Shown here one piece after another: positions 1 to 11,365 of a DNA stretch of 64,000 nt. The stretch comes from Lycorma delicatula (lineage: Eukaryota; Arthropoda; Insecta; Hemiptera; Fulgoridae): positions 82,608,103 to 82,672,102 of the forward strand of contig NC_134461.1 in the NCBI RefSeq assembly GCF_047948215.1, read 5' to 3'. A model generated the notes under the pieces. The model was not told the DNA's origin and searched no databases. It saw only the letters and a list, made by a program, of their open reading frames with translations. How positions within the stretch are numbered: position 1 is the first letter of the stretch; the number at the start of each line of letters is the position of its first letter. The position numbers and the translations under genes were made by a program.

Positions 1-258
1 AATCAGCTGATTTGGAAGTCGAGTTCCAGCGTTCAAGTCCTAGTAAAGCCAGCTATTTTTACACGGATTTGAATACTAGATCGTGGATACCGGTGTTCTT
101 TGGTGGTTGGGTTTCAATTAACCACACATCTCCGGTATGGTTGAATTGAGAATGTACAAGACTACACTTCATTCACACTCATACATATCATCCTCATTCA
201 TCCTCTGAAGTATTATCTAAACGGTAGTTACCCGAGGCTAAACAGGAAAAAGAAAAAG
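1..258 (+). mobile_element. SINE-A copy 1, left end cut by the window
   Basis: tRNA-derived SINE, same family as the full-length copy at 31689-31988. It starts within the tRNA-like head (AATCAGCTGATTTGGAAGTC) and keeps the whole body (CCGGTGTTCTTTGGTGG, then CAATTAACCACACATCTC) and the A-rich tail AACAGGAAAAAGAAAAAG. The first ~40 bases lie outside the window. Non-coding; transcribed by RNA polymerase III in the parent family and mobilised by a LINE (family knowledge). Confidence 0.9.
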
Positions 259-1246
259 TTACGTTCGACTTAAAATAAAAAAAAAACATAAGGTTATGTT
301 GACTTGTAATATATTTTTCATACGCGCAAATGCAGCGAGTCACAGTGGTGAGGAGTTGAAACTTCATGCTTGTGTGTAGGTGATTTACTAGTTAATCGAA
401 CGTATGTAGTACGTTGTAGTCTGAAAATCAGTCCTTTCTAAGACATAGTGAAAGCGTGAGAAAAAAACTTGCGCAGTCCTGCGCAAGAGTTTTTCTTTTT
501 TCTTTATAATGTAATACAAACCAAAAAATTAGAGCTCGAAAAAATCAATCATTAAAGTTTTTTTTAATAAGAAATAATTAATTTAAAAATTTCAAACAAA
601 AAGTAATAAATAATACAAAATATCTGAAAGATTAAACAAAATAATTAGCCGCAATAAAAAACTAAGCGTTTTGCAATGAGATTCTTACAGTAAATGTATA
701 TAATTGATGACTTAAACTGTTAATAGTTCGTTATGATATATGACACCAGTCAACAGCTCTCCGATGAACTGACACATCATTTTCAGAATTAACCAACATC
801 CTTTCCCAGGTTATTACGGAAAATGGGATGGTTTCCATATTCTTTTTCATTATGTCGAATAACACTGTACAATACCAATACACCAACCTACCAAAATGCA
901 GATCATATTTAGTCTTACAAATGATAATTTTCCTCTGGTAATTATAGGGAACTCTTATAATAAATACCATTACTTTATAGAAAGGAACTGTGATTAGCGA
1001 TTCCAGTACCCTAAGAACTTTTACATATTTCGCCACTGTAATAAAGAATGGGACAAACAGTGTAGAACTTAAACATTAAATCAAATCTACTATCTTAACT
1101 AAAGAAACAGACATTGAAGGTAAAAATTCGAAATTATATAATTAAAGTAAAATGTAGAAACTGGTACTAATAATACAGGTGAAAATTTTATAAATTTGTT
1201 TAATCGATCACATCATCATACAAAATAGTTTCAATTTTATATGTTA
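259..1246. other. Unassigned AT-rich DNA with one hairpin
   Basis: No gene or recognised repeat. The one structure is a hairpin at 468-487: CTTGCGCA, loop GTCC, TGCGCAAG, extended by an A-run on the left and a T-run on the right (about 458-497). An open frame on the minus strand (731-1036) has no recognisable domain and is treated as chance. Confidence 0.6.
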
Positions 1247-2490
1247 CGTGGGCCGTTCGGAAAATTTTCCGCCTGACAAAGAAAACTAAGATTTTTCTGA
1301 AATATTCTTTATTTTCCAACGAGATTTTATTTTCCTTGAAAATAGATACATTCAGATTGACGACAATCCAACTTTTTAATAACCTCAGTTCAATGGTATT
1401 TATACAACTCTGTAAAAAATAAGCGGTTGTTTCAGCTTTGACTTGAAGAATCTTCGTCCAGTCTGGCACTCTAATTGCAAAAAAATTAGGGTTTGGCAAG
1501 AGGAAGTAATCGCTGGAATTCATACCAGCGAATTCGGAGCGTGTGAACATACTTCGAAGAGTAAGTCGTGGGATTTTGCAGCAACAACCCGAAACGTGTA
1601 TGTGGGTGCCTTATCGGGAAAAGCCGTTTCATTTCGGTCAGATGTGGACGTTTAGCCTTCAATTAGGCAGTAGTAAAGGATAATATTCCTCGGTGATGGT
1701 TCTGTTTTTTTCCAGATAGTCTGTCAGCACCACAACATAAGAATCCCCCAAAAAATATAGTCATGACGTTTCCTACGTATGAACAGTTCTCGCTTTCTTT
1801 TTTCGTACTTTCACCTACTTCCACTTCCACTGTTTGGTCTCTGGCTTGTAGTGGTGAATCCATGTTTTATCTAGAATATAAGATGTCGAAGAAACTCAGC
1901 GGAATCGCATTTAAATAAATCTAAATACCCTTAAGAAGCATTCAGAAGAATGCGTTTTTGGTCGACTGTTAATAAACGCGACATCCATCGACGAGAAAGC
2001 TTTTTCATACCCAAAAAATCGTGTTTAATATAATGGACACGGTCTATCGAGATATGTAAGAGATTCATGTAAGCAAGTTCGCATACCTTCAGTCGGCGAT
2101 CATTTAATACAGCTTTGTGGATCGATAGTAGAATTTTTTGAGCGTCTCGAGGGTTCGTTATTTTGAATGTATGTACGACAAATTTTAAATCCAGCCGCTT
2201 ACTTTTTTTACCGTCGAAACAAAGGGGAAGAATACTTTAAAGTAGAATCTACTTTTTTGTGTATCCATCGAAGTTAACCTTTTAAAACAAAATACTTCAA
2301 ACTTCATGAAAGTTTGAACGATAGTTTTATCCATTTTTCAGAAAATCTCAAAACTGTTTGATTTATTCGATCACCACCAACGCACGCGTGAGAAACTTTT
2401 CACCGCAGCCATCTAAAGGATCACATTTGATAAATATTATATCGTTTTTGGGCCACCTATGGGTCAAGCTATGAACTTTCCGAACGGCGG
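1247..2490 (-). mobile_element. Decayed mariner transposon
   Basis: Both ends carry related inverted repeats: GCCGTTCGGAAA at 1252-1263 on the plus strand, and the same 12 bases on the minus strand near the right end (2477-2488). The similarity continues inward for about 28 bases with several mismatches, ending in TGAC. TA dinucleotides lie next to both ends (1245-1246 and 2491-2492), as expected for mariner target sites. The length of about 1.24 kb is typical of mariner. Translation of the interior gives transposase fragments (separate entry). Confidence 0.75.
1270..2360 (-). pseudogene. Mariner transposase pseudogene (fragments in all three frames)
   Basis: Reading the minus strand with frame changes recovers the mariner transposase in the correct order. 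NDRRLKVCELAYMNL (about 2070-2115) is the second helix-turn-helix region. LGMKKL then RRWMSRLLTVDQKR follows (about 1945-2030). TWIHHYKPETKQ (about 1833-1868) contains the block that normally carries the first catalytic Asp. DYLEKNRTITEEYY is at about 1690-1735, and SSDYFLLPNPNFF (about 1480-1520) matches the block just after the third catalytic Asp. A C-terminal trace EVIKKLDCRQSECIYFQGK follows. The second catalytic motif (HQDNA-like) is not readable. Stops and shifts occur throughout, so it cannot make an active enzyme. In life the enzyme cuts and pastes the element at TA sites in the nucleus. Other mariner subfamilies are possible; mariner itself is secure from the block order. Confidence 0.8.
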
Positions 2491-2615
2491 TAGTATTTAA
2501 ATTTCTACTGTAGCATCACATAATCAAGAACGTCTCATAAAACAAAAAAAGAAAGGTAGTTACACTTCGATTACCTAATGAATGCTATCTATTAGAGATC
2601 CAACAAATACATACT
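2491..2615. other. Unassigned spacer between two DNA transposon relics
   Basis: Short AT-rich spacer between the mariner relic and the hAT relic. No feature seen. Confidence 0.5.
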
Positions 2616-3790
2616 TACGGTGACCAACCGTAAAAATTGGGACAGTCCCGATTTTTAGGGCTGTGTTCCGGCGTCCCGAAAAAAAACCAAAATGTCCCGG
2701 ATTTAGCGATTTATGAAGAATGAATTATTTTATTGTCCTTGTACAAAATATGACATAAAATAGAATTGTAATATATAATCAGGAAACATAATACTTGGAA
2801 AGGATAACCTATGCGCAAGTATGAGCCATTTTATATAATAATTTTAAAAAGAGATAAATTAAAACTATTTTAATATAAATAATATGTAGGAACTATAAGT
2901 TCCTACGTAAATGTTAGAAAAAAAAAATTAATCGTTAAAAATTGAGACCAATTAAAATAAAAATTTATTATCCTAGAAAACTACAACAAATGAACAACCG
3001 CATTATGAGCAACCTACGCATTAAAACTCAATATTCTAGATTCAGTAATATGAAGAAGATACACGAATATGAAGAAAATAAAGATTTAAACAAATTAAAT
3101 ACGGACAAAACAAAAGATTTCGACAGAATAAAAGTGGTTAACTGCGTTGTAGGACTTGAAGAACGATGAGATAAATATCGTTTTCTTAAATGTTCGATGC
3201 TTAAATTTGTTCTCCACCTTCCAGGAACTAATGTATCAGCTGAGCGGGAATTTTTATTAACGAATAATTCTTGTTGTACGGAAAATCCTCGAATACAATT
3301 GATTGTGTAAAATTTCTTTTGATGATATAGATGAACTCCTTAGAAAACTGTATAGAATGTATTAAAGATCATGAATAAGGAACGTTTGATAGTTCTGGCC
3401 TCGCAGAACAAATATATGATAGAAGCAAAACAAAGCGTCATCTGCTGTAAACACAGAAACTTAGAGCTTCATACTAATATTTAAATATTTTTCTTCCTTT
3501 TATAATAAATTTGTCAAAAATGTTAAATTAAAATTAATTTTATTAACTTCAGTTGATTCCTTGAGTTTTTTAAAATAAGTACAAACATGGGCTTTAAATA
3601 AGTGCAACATGTACAGTTATTTTTACCTGATACTGTTATTTTATAAGAGGTACTTTTCGATAATATTTAGGTAAATTTTCCTTAGTTAGATTTTTTAGAC
3701 AAACATAGTGGGTGCGGTGGGGTGGGGATATAAGGTAGGAGTGTCTCCATTTTTACTATGAAAAAGTTGGTCATCGTAAACGTACTTGAA
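2616..3790 (+). mobile_element. Decayed hAT-type transposon, internally deleted
   Basis: The left end TTACGGTGACCAAC (2616-2629) is matched in reverse complement near 3768-3781 (TTACGATGACCAAC on the minus strand), so there are terminal inverted repeats with about one mismatch in 14. Just inside the left end are GGGACAGTCCCGATTTTTAG and further GTCCCG-rich sequence, which I associate with a hAT subfamily of animals (family knowledge). The interior keeps the C-terminal end of the transposase (separate entry). The total of about 1.17 kb is much shorter than an autonomous hAT (2.5-4 kb), so most of the coding region is gone. An 8-bp target-site duplication is expected but I could not see a convincing one. 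Confidence 0.7.
3175..3375 (+). pseudogene. hAT transposase C-terminal (dimerisation) fragment
   Basis: Plus-strand translation gives SMLKFVLHLPGTNVSAEREF followed by LLTNNSCCTENPRIQLIV. After a frame change KISFDDIDELLRKLY follows. This matches the usual pattern of the hAT C-terminal dimerisation region in animals: a leucine-rich helix, LPGTNAxxERVFS, NNxW, and a later hydrophobic helix (family knowledge). The zinc-finger (BED) and RNase H-like catalytic parts are absent. At least one frame change and several stops make it non-functional. The open frame upstream (2942-3169) has the same strand and lies inside the element, but I recognise no domain in it. Confidence 0.65.
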
Positions 3791-4372
3791 GCGATTAACT
3801 TAAGTACTATTTATAAATAGAAACTATTTCTATCAAATATTTTGTAATTATATTGTTTTTATATGTAAAAATTTCGAATATCTATCGGAAAAAACCTATA
3901 TTAATTTTATAGGTTTCACTGTTTATAAACAGTGAATTTTTTACCTATTTAAAGTCAAATATACAAATTGTACGTAAGAGTAACATATATCAATCATGAC
4001 TATTTAGATTTTTAACTAAATTTATTCTAAACATTTTTAATAGTATAACTAATAACCGAATAACTTTTACGGCATTGTTTATGTATTACTTCTTAAATAA
4101 TGGAAAATTTAAATAATTTTCTAAATACAAAATAAATAAAAAAATTATCAAGAGGTTATTTACAAATTTAAAATAAATATTTCTATATCAAGATCAGTTT
4201 TTATTATTTCAATCAAACGAATGCCGGGTATTATTATGTAATAATAATACCCGCGGCACACGTTAAAAGTAAATTATTTATTGAAATATCACATTTGATA
4301 GTAACGTGCGTGTGTATATGTGAGAGAACGCGCATGTGCAGTAATGCAGTACCTGTAAGTTTAAAGTCATTT
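3791..4372. other. AT-rich spacer with one perfect hairpin
   Basis: No gene seen. A perfect 13-bp inverted repeat, CGGGTATTATTAT at 4225-4237 and its complement at 4241-4253 (3-base loop GTA), stands out because the CCCG/CGGG ends are GC-rich in an AT-rich setting. Confidence 0.6.
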
Positions 4373-4860
4373 TTACATCCTTGTACGAAGTAAAGGAAGT
4401 ATTGTATTGGTGAAAAATTTCAGTATTCACATTTCAACGGAAATATCTATTTTGACTAGTTTCGGCGTGACGTCTGTACGCACGTGTGTATCTCGCATAA
4501 CTCAAAACGATTAACCATACGATGTTGACATTTTGTATTTAGGACTGTAATAACATCTAGTTGTGCATCTCCTCTTTTGATTGCAATCCACTGAACCAAA
4601 AGTGTCCAAAATCAAAACAAATTTGAATTTTGAACTTTTTCTTAACTGCAGTACTAAGCCCTCATTGAGAGCTTTTCAACGATATATCATAAGTGATACT
4701 TATTTTCATTGGTTCCAGAATTATAGCCAAATAAAATTTTAATTAATGAAATATTTGGATCTTATAAAAGGTACATTGGTTCGAATCAGACTTCATCTCT
4801 TTTTTTAACTTTTTTTTTTAATTTTAGATATATTGATTCATTAATAATTATTAACCTGAA
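4373..4860 (+). repeat. Repeat family B, copy 1 (right end missing)
   Basis: Starts CCTTGTACGAAGTAAAGGAAG, runs through blocks shared with four other copies in the window (TTCAACGGAAATATC, AGTTTCGGCGTGACG, AACATCTAGTTGTGCA, TTCTTAACTGCAGTA, AATTATAGCCAAATAAAATT) and stops after TTAATAATTATTAACCT. Non-coding; no long open frame in any copy. The other copies are 5791-6468 (-), 25698-26432 (-), 41955-42968 (+, mosaic) and 50295-50968 (+). Confidence 0.85.
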
Positions 4861-5463
4861 ATTGAATGAATGAAATTAATTGAATCAGATACAACACCGA
4901 TAAAAGTGTAAATTCAGTGTTGAACAGGAACATTAATTAAATCAACGTGTCATATCACATAACTGTCATCACTTAATTTACGTTGAATTTATTCATGGTA
5001 TTATAACAACGGGAATGACACCGGATCATTTTTTAAATATTGTATACTTGTAACAATATATATGATATTTCAACTTTTCTTGTCATTATTTTATCTCATG
5101 TTTTCAGTTTTTTCTTTCTTTTATACCCGCAGACTCTCTTACTTATCTTTCATTTTAGCATAATACATGATTTTTTTCAACGTGTAAGATACATATATGA
5201 AAAAAAATTAAACATCATCACACGTGCTCTTAAATATGATACTACATCTATGTTTTTTCTTTTAATAAATGTTTTTTTTATTTTATATATATATAATTAA
5301 ACAGTTCAAGTAAACGGTGAACAAATATTTTATTTCACTATGTAAGCAAATATAAACAACTAAATGTAATAAAAAGGGATAAATAATATTGAGCTTAAAG
5401 TATATTATAATTAAATTTTTTTTAAAATGTTCTGTACTAAGTTGTCGATCTCTGATCGATATT
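4861..5463. other. Unassigned AT-rich DNA
   Basis: Low-complexity T-rich sequence. The open frames here are phenylalanine/isoleucine-rich by-products of base composition. Confidence 0.5.
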
Positions 5464-5555
5464 GCCGATCTCTGTGGCAAATTGGTAGTGTTTCGGCCTT
5501 TTATCCGGGGGTCAAGGGTTCGAATCCAAGTCAGGTATTTTTCATAAAGAATTCC
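5464..5555 (+). mobile_element. SINE-B (second tRNA-derived SINE family), degraded head
   Basis: The tRNA-like head has TTTCGGCCTTTTATCCGGGG and an RNA polymerase III box B (GGTTCGAATCC, 5517-5527), with a box A-like stretch GGCAAATTGG before it. It is related to the better copy at 44616-44776. The acceptor ends do not pair, so this is not a functional tRNA gene. Confidence 0.65.
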
Positions 5556-5790
5556 GTTTTCATATTCTCACGTACAAATTTCAAAAGCTCCTACGGTGAA
5601 TAAATTCATCAACAAAAAGAGTATGAAAAATTAAAAAAAAAAGTAAAATATCTCAAATTAAAACATTCCTACAGAAAAAATTCACTGTATTAGTAATGAA
5701 CAAACGATTTTAGAAAAAAACTTTTAAATTACATGTATATAAAGTACCTATATATTAGTGAAACCTGGGAAATAGGAAACATAAAAAATC
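5556..5790. other. Unassigned spacer
   Basis: AT-rich, nothing recognised. Confidence 0.5.
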
Positions 5791-6468
5791 TTATATGGAC
5801 AACACATAACTTCCTTGTACGCCTATTAAATTACATTTACAAATTTTTTTTAAAATGAAAAGTGCTAAAACATTTTATTTCATCAGAAACTTCTGATATT
5901 TTTATTTATTTTTTATTATTGAATTCTTATTTATCGTATTTTTTTTTACAATCAGAGGTTAATAATTATTAATAAATAATATATTTAAATTAAAAAAAGG
6001 CGATGAAATCTAATTCGAACCGATGTGCCTTCCTCTTCTAAGATCCAAATATTTCATTAATTAAAATTTTATTTGGCTATAACTCTGGAACAAATGAAAA
6101 TAAGTACCAATTATATCGTTTAAAAGCTCTCAATGAGGGCTTATTACTGCAGTTAAGAAAAAGTCCAAAATCAAAATTTATTTTGATTTTGGGCTTTTTT
6201 GGACACTTTTGGTTCAGTCGATTGCAATAAAAAAAGGAGGTGCACAACTAGATGTTATTACAATCCTATAATCAAAATTTCAACATCCTACGGCTATTCG
6301 TTTTTTAGTTATGCGAGATAACGATTCGGTACATACGTATGTATGTACGTCACGCCGAAACTAGTCAAAATGGATTCAGAGATGGTGAAAATGAATATTT
6401 CCGTTGAAATCTGGAAACAGAAATTTTTCGTGATCACAATATTTCCTTTACTTCGTACAAGGAATTAA
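5791..6468 (-). repeat. Repeat family B, copy 2
   Basis: Nearly full-length copy in reverse. On the plus strand the family's right end comes first (ATGGACAACACATAACTTCC then TTGTACGCCTATTAAATTAC), and the left end last (TTTACTTCGTACAAGG, ending about 6466). Central blocks match copy 1 closely, including the internal TTTGGCTATAACTCTGGAAC. Confidence 0.85.
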
Positions 6469-7089
6469 AAAGACTTTGCAAATGTTATAGAAGTTACATG
6501 AATTAAAAAAATGTGTTAGATTAAAGCATGAAATAAAATGTTTTAAAATGAACTGAAGAAACTAGAAGGTAATGATAGAATCTTTTAAAAAGACTTATTA
6601 AGTTGAACCACTATATATTAGTGGTTTTCACACTTTAAAAAATTATTCAACATTATCAAACTGAAGTAAAAATGGCCAGCGAACGTACATCTAAGACTGC
6701 TTTTTTCCATTTGACTGTAAATCTATATGTTCTTTGTTAAAAAAAAAACTCTTGGACAAAAGAAACTGAATCCAATTTTGGTATAGATATATAAGCGGCT
6801 TCGTTCGCGTTATATGATTTCTTGCGTTTCCCGTCGCCGCGGACAATTTTTTTTGAAATTTTATGCTTTTTAATCAAGTAACCGGACACAGAAGCAACCA
6901 GTCGCCGTCGCACAAACAGTAACAGTGGCAGTGGCTGTTGGTTGAGCCGCCGCGCCGTATCACCTCTTAGCCGTCGCACTCCTTAAAAAATCAAAATTGG
7001 AAATCAAAATTTAAGAGTATCTGCAAGCCCAAATTTAGTGAATATCCTGTTTAGTGTAGTCGGAAATGGGGAAGATCTACAAGAACTAT
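6469..7089. other. Unassigned DNA with a GC-rich patch
   Basis: AT-rich apart from 6793-6985, which is rich in CG dinucleotides (GTCGCCGCGG, GAGCCGCCGCGCCG, AGCCGTCGCAC). No start-site motif, exon or known repeat can be tied to it. It could be a fragment of a mobile element or a remnant of an older GC-richer sequence. Confidence 0.4.
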
Positions 7090-7935
7090 TCAAATGTTTT
7101 TACCTTTTTTAATCCCGTTCAAAATCAGTCCCTTTTGGCACGCCGGAAGGCGGAGGTAGATTTCACCAGTGCTAAGTAGAGGATAAAAAAGATTTCCACG
7201 TTAAAGTTAAGAAAAACTTCAAATTTACTCAATACGACAATGGTTGCATGTGAAAGTAGTTTCACATGTTTAGCATACGATAAGCCCATCTTCTTACAAT
7301 TCCAGCAAAATTGTTGTCATTCCTTGCCGAAAGGGTTAGTCATATCAAAAATTGTTACAGGCAAATGTTTTAGGTAATGTTTAGAGGACTAACGACCACT
7401 TTAAACCGATTCGATACTGTGCCTATAAAAGGAGGTATGATTTTATTTTTTGTCTTCGAAACCCAATATTTTCCACCCCCTGGGCCAATGGTTGGTGATA
7501 TCAAAAAACGTTACTGAAATAACATTTAGAAATAACCTTATCCAATAAATAGTAGGAACTTTAAACGAATTCGATATTTTACTTAATAAGAAAGTTATAA
7601 CGATATTTTGTTTTTTTTGAAAATGCCTCCCCATTTCCCCCCCCCATGGTCCGATTCTGCCCATTAACTAACTCGACCAAGATTTTGGATTGTTATATTT
7701 TACGTATCAATTTGAAAGTGATTGGCGCATAATTACGGCAGCTATCGTGTCCACAAGAAAGTGAAATGTATATATAAACTTTTGAACCGACGGTGGTTTT
7801 GGGGTCCGGGGAATGTGAAACGCGAAGATATGTTGAAATTTTCAACATATCATGGTACCCATTACAAAATGGGACCTGAAAGTCGAATCATGGTACCCAT
7901 TACAACAGGTAGTTTTCTTATGAAATTACCTTAAA
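7090..7935. repeat. Probable old repeat, loosely related to family H
   Basis: Contains the family H-like block CCAATGGTTGGTGATATCAA (about 7482-7501, compare CCAATGGTTTGTGGTAACAA near 39183), and an earlier related block GGGTTAGTCATATCAAAAAT (about 7335). This suggests internally repeated structure. A palindrome ATATGTTGAAATTTTCAACA (with TAT) lies at 7828-7850, and GGTACCCATTACAA occurs twice (about 7854 and 7892). No coding content. Confidence 0.35.
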
Positions 7936-7959
7936 TAGCCAAGTTTAAAAAAAGTAAAA

Positions 7960-8192
7960 ATATATTTTAATCCTTTAAACTAGGAATTTCAAAAAAATTA
8001 AAAATAAGTTTATAAATATTTACATGAAAATTATATATAGAAAAAATCAAGTTGATATTTTCATTTGTTAGCAAGAAATTAAAAAAATATATAGTAAATT
8101 TCATTGTTAGTCCACTTTAACCCTTTAAACTCCGAATTTCAAAAACATCTTTTCTTACACTTACACCGTGAGAAGAACATGTATACAAATTT
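7960..8192 (-). repeat. Repeat family G, copy 1 (partial)
   Basis: On the minus strand it shares AAATTTGTATACATGTTCTT, the TGAAATTCGGAGTTTAAAGG block and a following TTAATTTCTTGCT block with the copies at 22790-23230 and 52570-52987, in the same order. Divergence is substantial and the right part of the family is missing. Confidence 0.6.
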
Positions 8193-8193
8193 A

Positions 8194-8225
<32 letters not shown>

Positions 8226-8929
8226 AGTAAACAAAGACTTTTTTTATTTAAAAAACTATGTCTCATTTATAGAGAAAAAATCTAGTTATTAATTTTTTTT
8301 TTTTTTTACCGAATAAAATACCTTCCATTGTTACATATATCTTCATTTAAATTTATAGACACAAATAATTGCAAAGGAATTAATTAAAACAAAAAAGGAA
8401 TAAATAATAATAATAATAAAATCAGTAAAAAAATTAAAAGAAGTTTAAAAAAATATTATCTGCATCAGTAAAATAAAATTTAAGAACTGGAATACTAAGA
8501 AAAATATATATTGCACTGATCTATCCAAGGTGAAACATTGTATTTACATTTACTTACCAATTACATAATAACTACTTATGATGATTGTTAAAATTACGTC
8601 TAAATTATTAAAAAAAGAAATTTAGGAACAAAGGAAACGTTAATTAGGTCTACACAAACCGGCACGCGCAGACGTTATATGTATGATTATAAAAAAGTAA
8701 ATGCCCATGGTATTGGTTAACAGTTACTTCTATTTTTGGTATCTTGATTATGCGGTTATATTTATGAATTTCATAAAAATAAAAACATTTTGTTTTTAAT
8801 ATATGTAAAAGTAAGTGTAGTATGAAAGTTTAATTAATTCTATTTAGTTCATCTAATTAAAATTATTTTTTTAATATACGCTAATTATTTTTTTCACATG
8901 AAAATGTAAAGAAAAAAAAATTCAACACC

Positions 8930-8964
<35 letters not shown>

Positions 8965-9934
8965 ATTATTATTATTTTTTCTTTGTTAACTTTTTTAATA
9001 AAAAAAAACAAAAAAAAAACATTAAATTTATAGTTTATTTTATCAGTCATCTTAAAGAAAATAAATTAAGGTTTACATGAATCAAATATCTTGTTCTTGT
9101 AGTTTGTAGTAAAGAAAAGGGGGGAATACAATCTTTAAGGATTTACCAAGGTAAAAAGGAAAAGGGTTTTTTTTTGAAATGGTATATTGAAATATAATTA
9201 ATTTTGCAATAAATATTTCTTTATAATAATAAAATATGATATCAAAAAACAATTTAAAAAAAAAACACCTTTACTAAATTTTATATTTTTTACCCTCAAA
9301 AAACAATAATAGAACATGTCTTAACATTAAATCACCAAAGTAAAAAAGATATAAATTTCTTTTAGTATTCATGCAATACTTAAAATTAAAAACATTCCCA
9401 TCCAGACTATCAGTTTATTAATATTATTTTAAAAATCAATCATCTACGTACGTTATTCCTATACTTATCGCTTCACACATCTTTTTTTTTATTGTTATTA
9501 TTTTACTTTAAAAAGGATGTTTAGTAAGTTTTTGTGTGACACAATTTGTAGAAATGATATCTTTATTTCAGGGCGTGTAACTGCAGCAGGTCTCGCGCAT
9601 TAAATATATGCTAAACATGAATTTAATTTGTTAATTTGTAAACAAAAATAAACGCGTAGAAAACATTAAAAGACATCAGAGATAAGATACAAGATTCCTA
9701 AAAAATAACCTCACCCCTCTCTAATTACTTATAAAAATCATACTGCTTGATTCTCCAATGAAGGGAAATAAACTAGGTGAAATACGTACATTTATAAAAT
9801 AATTTTAGCGACATTCTTTTGAAATAAATTCTTAAATAATTCAAAAACGTATAAGCTACAGTTTTTTTTTTATAAATGTAAAGAAGAAATATATATATAT
9901 ATAGAAACTCCAGGTTAAAGGTATTCAAAAGTAA
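8193..9934. other. AT-rich low-complexity region with microsatellites
   Basis: No gene or dispersed repeat recognised. (AT)n runs at 8199-8225 and 8932-8960, the latter continuing as (TTA)n to about 8976; poly-T and poly-A tracts elsewhere. Confidence 0.6.
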
Positions 9935-10240
9935 TGGCCTATATTTATAAAACCAATCATCGTAACGTCTTAAACTTAGGCTCAATTGACAGGAAATATC
10001 CCCAAAATTTGTTCTGTATACTGTCAAGGCCAGCGGAATACGCATGCGCAGGCAAGCCGATTCACAGTCCAATGCAGTCAGTAGTAGTAGATCGAAATGT
10101 TTACGTCATAACAGAAGGTACAGTGGGTGCTTTAATCTTTCTTTACTCATAACTCGAAATCAAAGTATTTCCAGACCTATGTTTATATGAACGTTTTTAA
10201 TTATTTTTACCAGTAGAACATTTCCTGAAAGTTTCTTCGT
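9935..10240 (-). mobile_element. End fragment of the 28.3/61.1-kb DNA transposon family (family I)
   Basis: The stretch 10150-10240 (AACTCGAAATCAAAGTATTT, CCAGACCTATGTTTATATGA, TTTCCTGAAAGTTTCTTCG) matches, in reverse complement, the left end at 28297-28385 and the left end near 61085-61165, and resembles the right end at 28896-28985. The CpG-containing sequence 10028-10130 next to it (GCATGCGCAG) may be the start of the internal part. No transposase fragment is readable. Confidence 0.5.
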
Positions 10241-11365
10241 AGGACACTGTATACATATATAAATATGCGCGTGTCTTATTTTTTTCCGTTAATTTATGTG
10301 GACCTATTTTTTAATTTTTTTTATTATACCACTAATTAATAAACTATAAATTGAAATAAAAAAAAATCATATTTTATATTTATTTAAAAACAAGTTATTA
10401 ATAGAAACACATCACTTTACTAATTAATAATCTTTAAACAAACTTAAATTCATGCATGCATGGATTTAAACTAAAAAAAAACTTATAATGATATAAATAA
10501 ATCAATAAAATTTTCATAAAGTTTTTTTTTGTTAAATTATAAAACTTTTTTTTACATTGCATTACTAATTATAGAATTAATTTCATTGGTTTAATTCTTT
10601 TTAAATATTCAGCCATGATAGATATATACTATTTATTTTAATTCATTAATATCACGTTACTTATTTTTAGTTCAAAATTACTATTCGAGAAAGCTATGAG
10701 GATTATTGGTGATTTAATAATAATAAATGAGAAAGAAACTACTTAATAAAACACCAGATTCTTTTTTTTTTTATTGAAAATGGGAAAGATTTCGTTCTAG
10801 AAGTTAAATACGGTAAATACTATAGCAATCGTTCAGCAATTTATTTATTATTTTAAGAATTATAAAGATTTGTACTCATTAAAATAATTTTATTTATGCA
10901 AAAACAGCCTCATAAAAATGCTAATTAAGCAATAAAATAAAACTGTAAACATTAAAAAGAAGATTATTAAATAACAATAAGGGAATAGGGCGTATACCTG
11001 GTAACTCCCAAAAATAAATTATGGGAAACTAGTAAGTCAATGAAACAGAACAGACGTATAACAGAAACCAAGGGAAATTATAGTTTTAAATGAAACAAAT
11101 AATACGTATTTCTGTGTATAAAATTACGAGTATAATTCACTAATAAAACAATACTACTAAGGGAAAAAATAGAATAAATATGGTTAAATTAAAAAATTTT
11201 AACAGAAAGTAGAGGAAATAAAACCGAAAAACTAATTGTAAAAAAATATATTTTTCAATTATTTTCAAAATTTGTATTTTTTTTAACTCTGCAAAAAATT
11301 AAAACCAACTATTAATTTATTAAACCGTAATTAGGTACTAATTTTAAAAAAATCAAAATTTAAAG
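10241..11365. other. Unassigned AT-rich DNA
   Basis: Long A and T runs, no recognised gene or repeat. Confidence 0.55.

Noticed and set aside
731..1036. 101-codon open frame on the minus strand
   Set aside because: No domain, signal or conserved motif; composition is typical of AT-rich non-coding DNA and there is no repeat of it.
5464..5550. Possible functional tRNA gene
   Set aside because: Box B is good, but the acceptor and anticodon stems do not pair and the sequence continues as a SINE-B copy.
6793..6985. GC-rich patch as a coding exon
   Set aside because: The 80-codon minus-strand frame is arginine-rich through CG content alone and shows no domain or splice context.
8932..8976. Microsatellites as regulatory TATA arrays
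   Set aside because: Simple (AT)n and (TTA)n tracts are common throughout the window and not linked to any gene.
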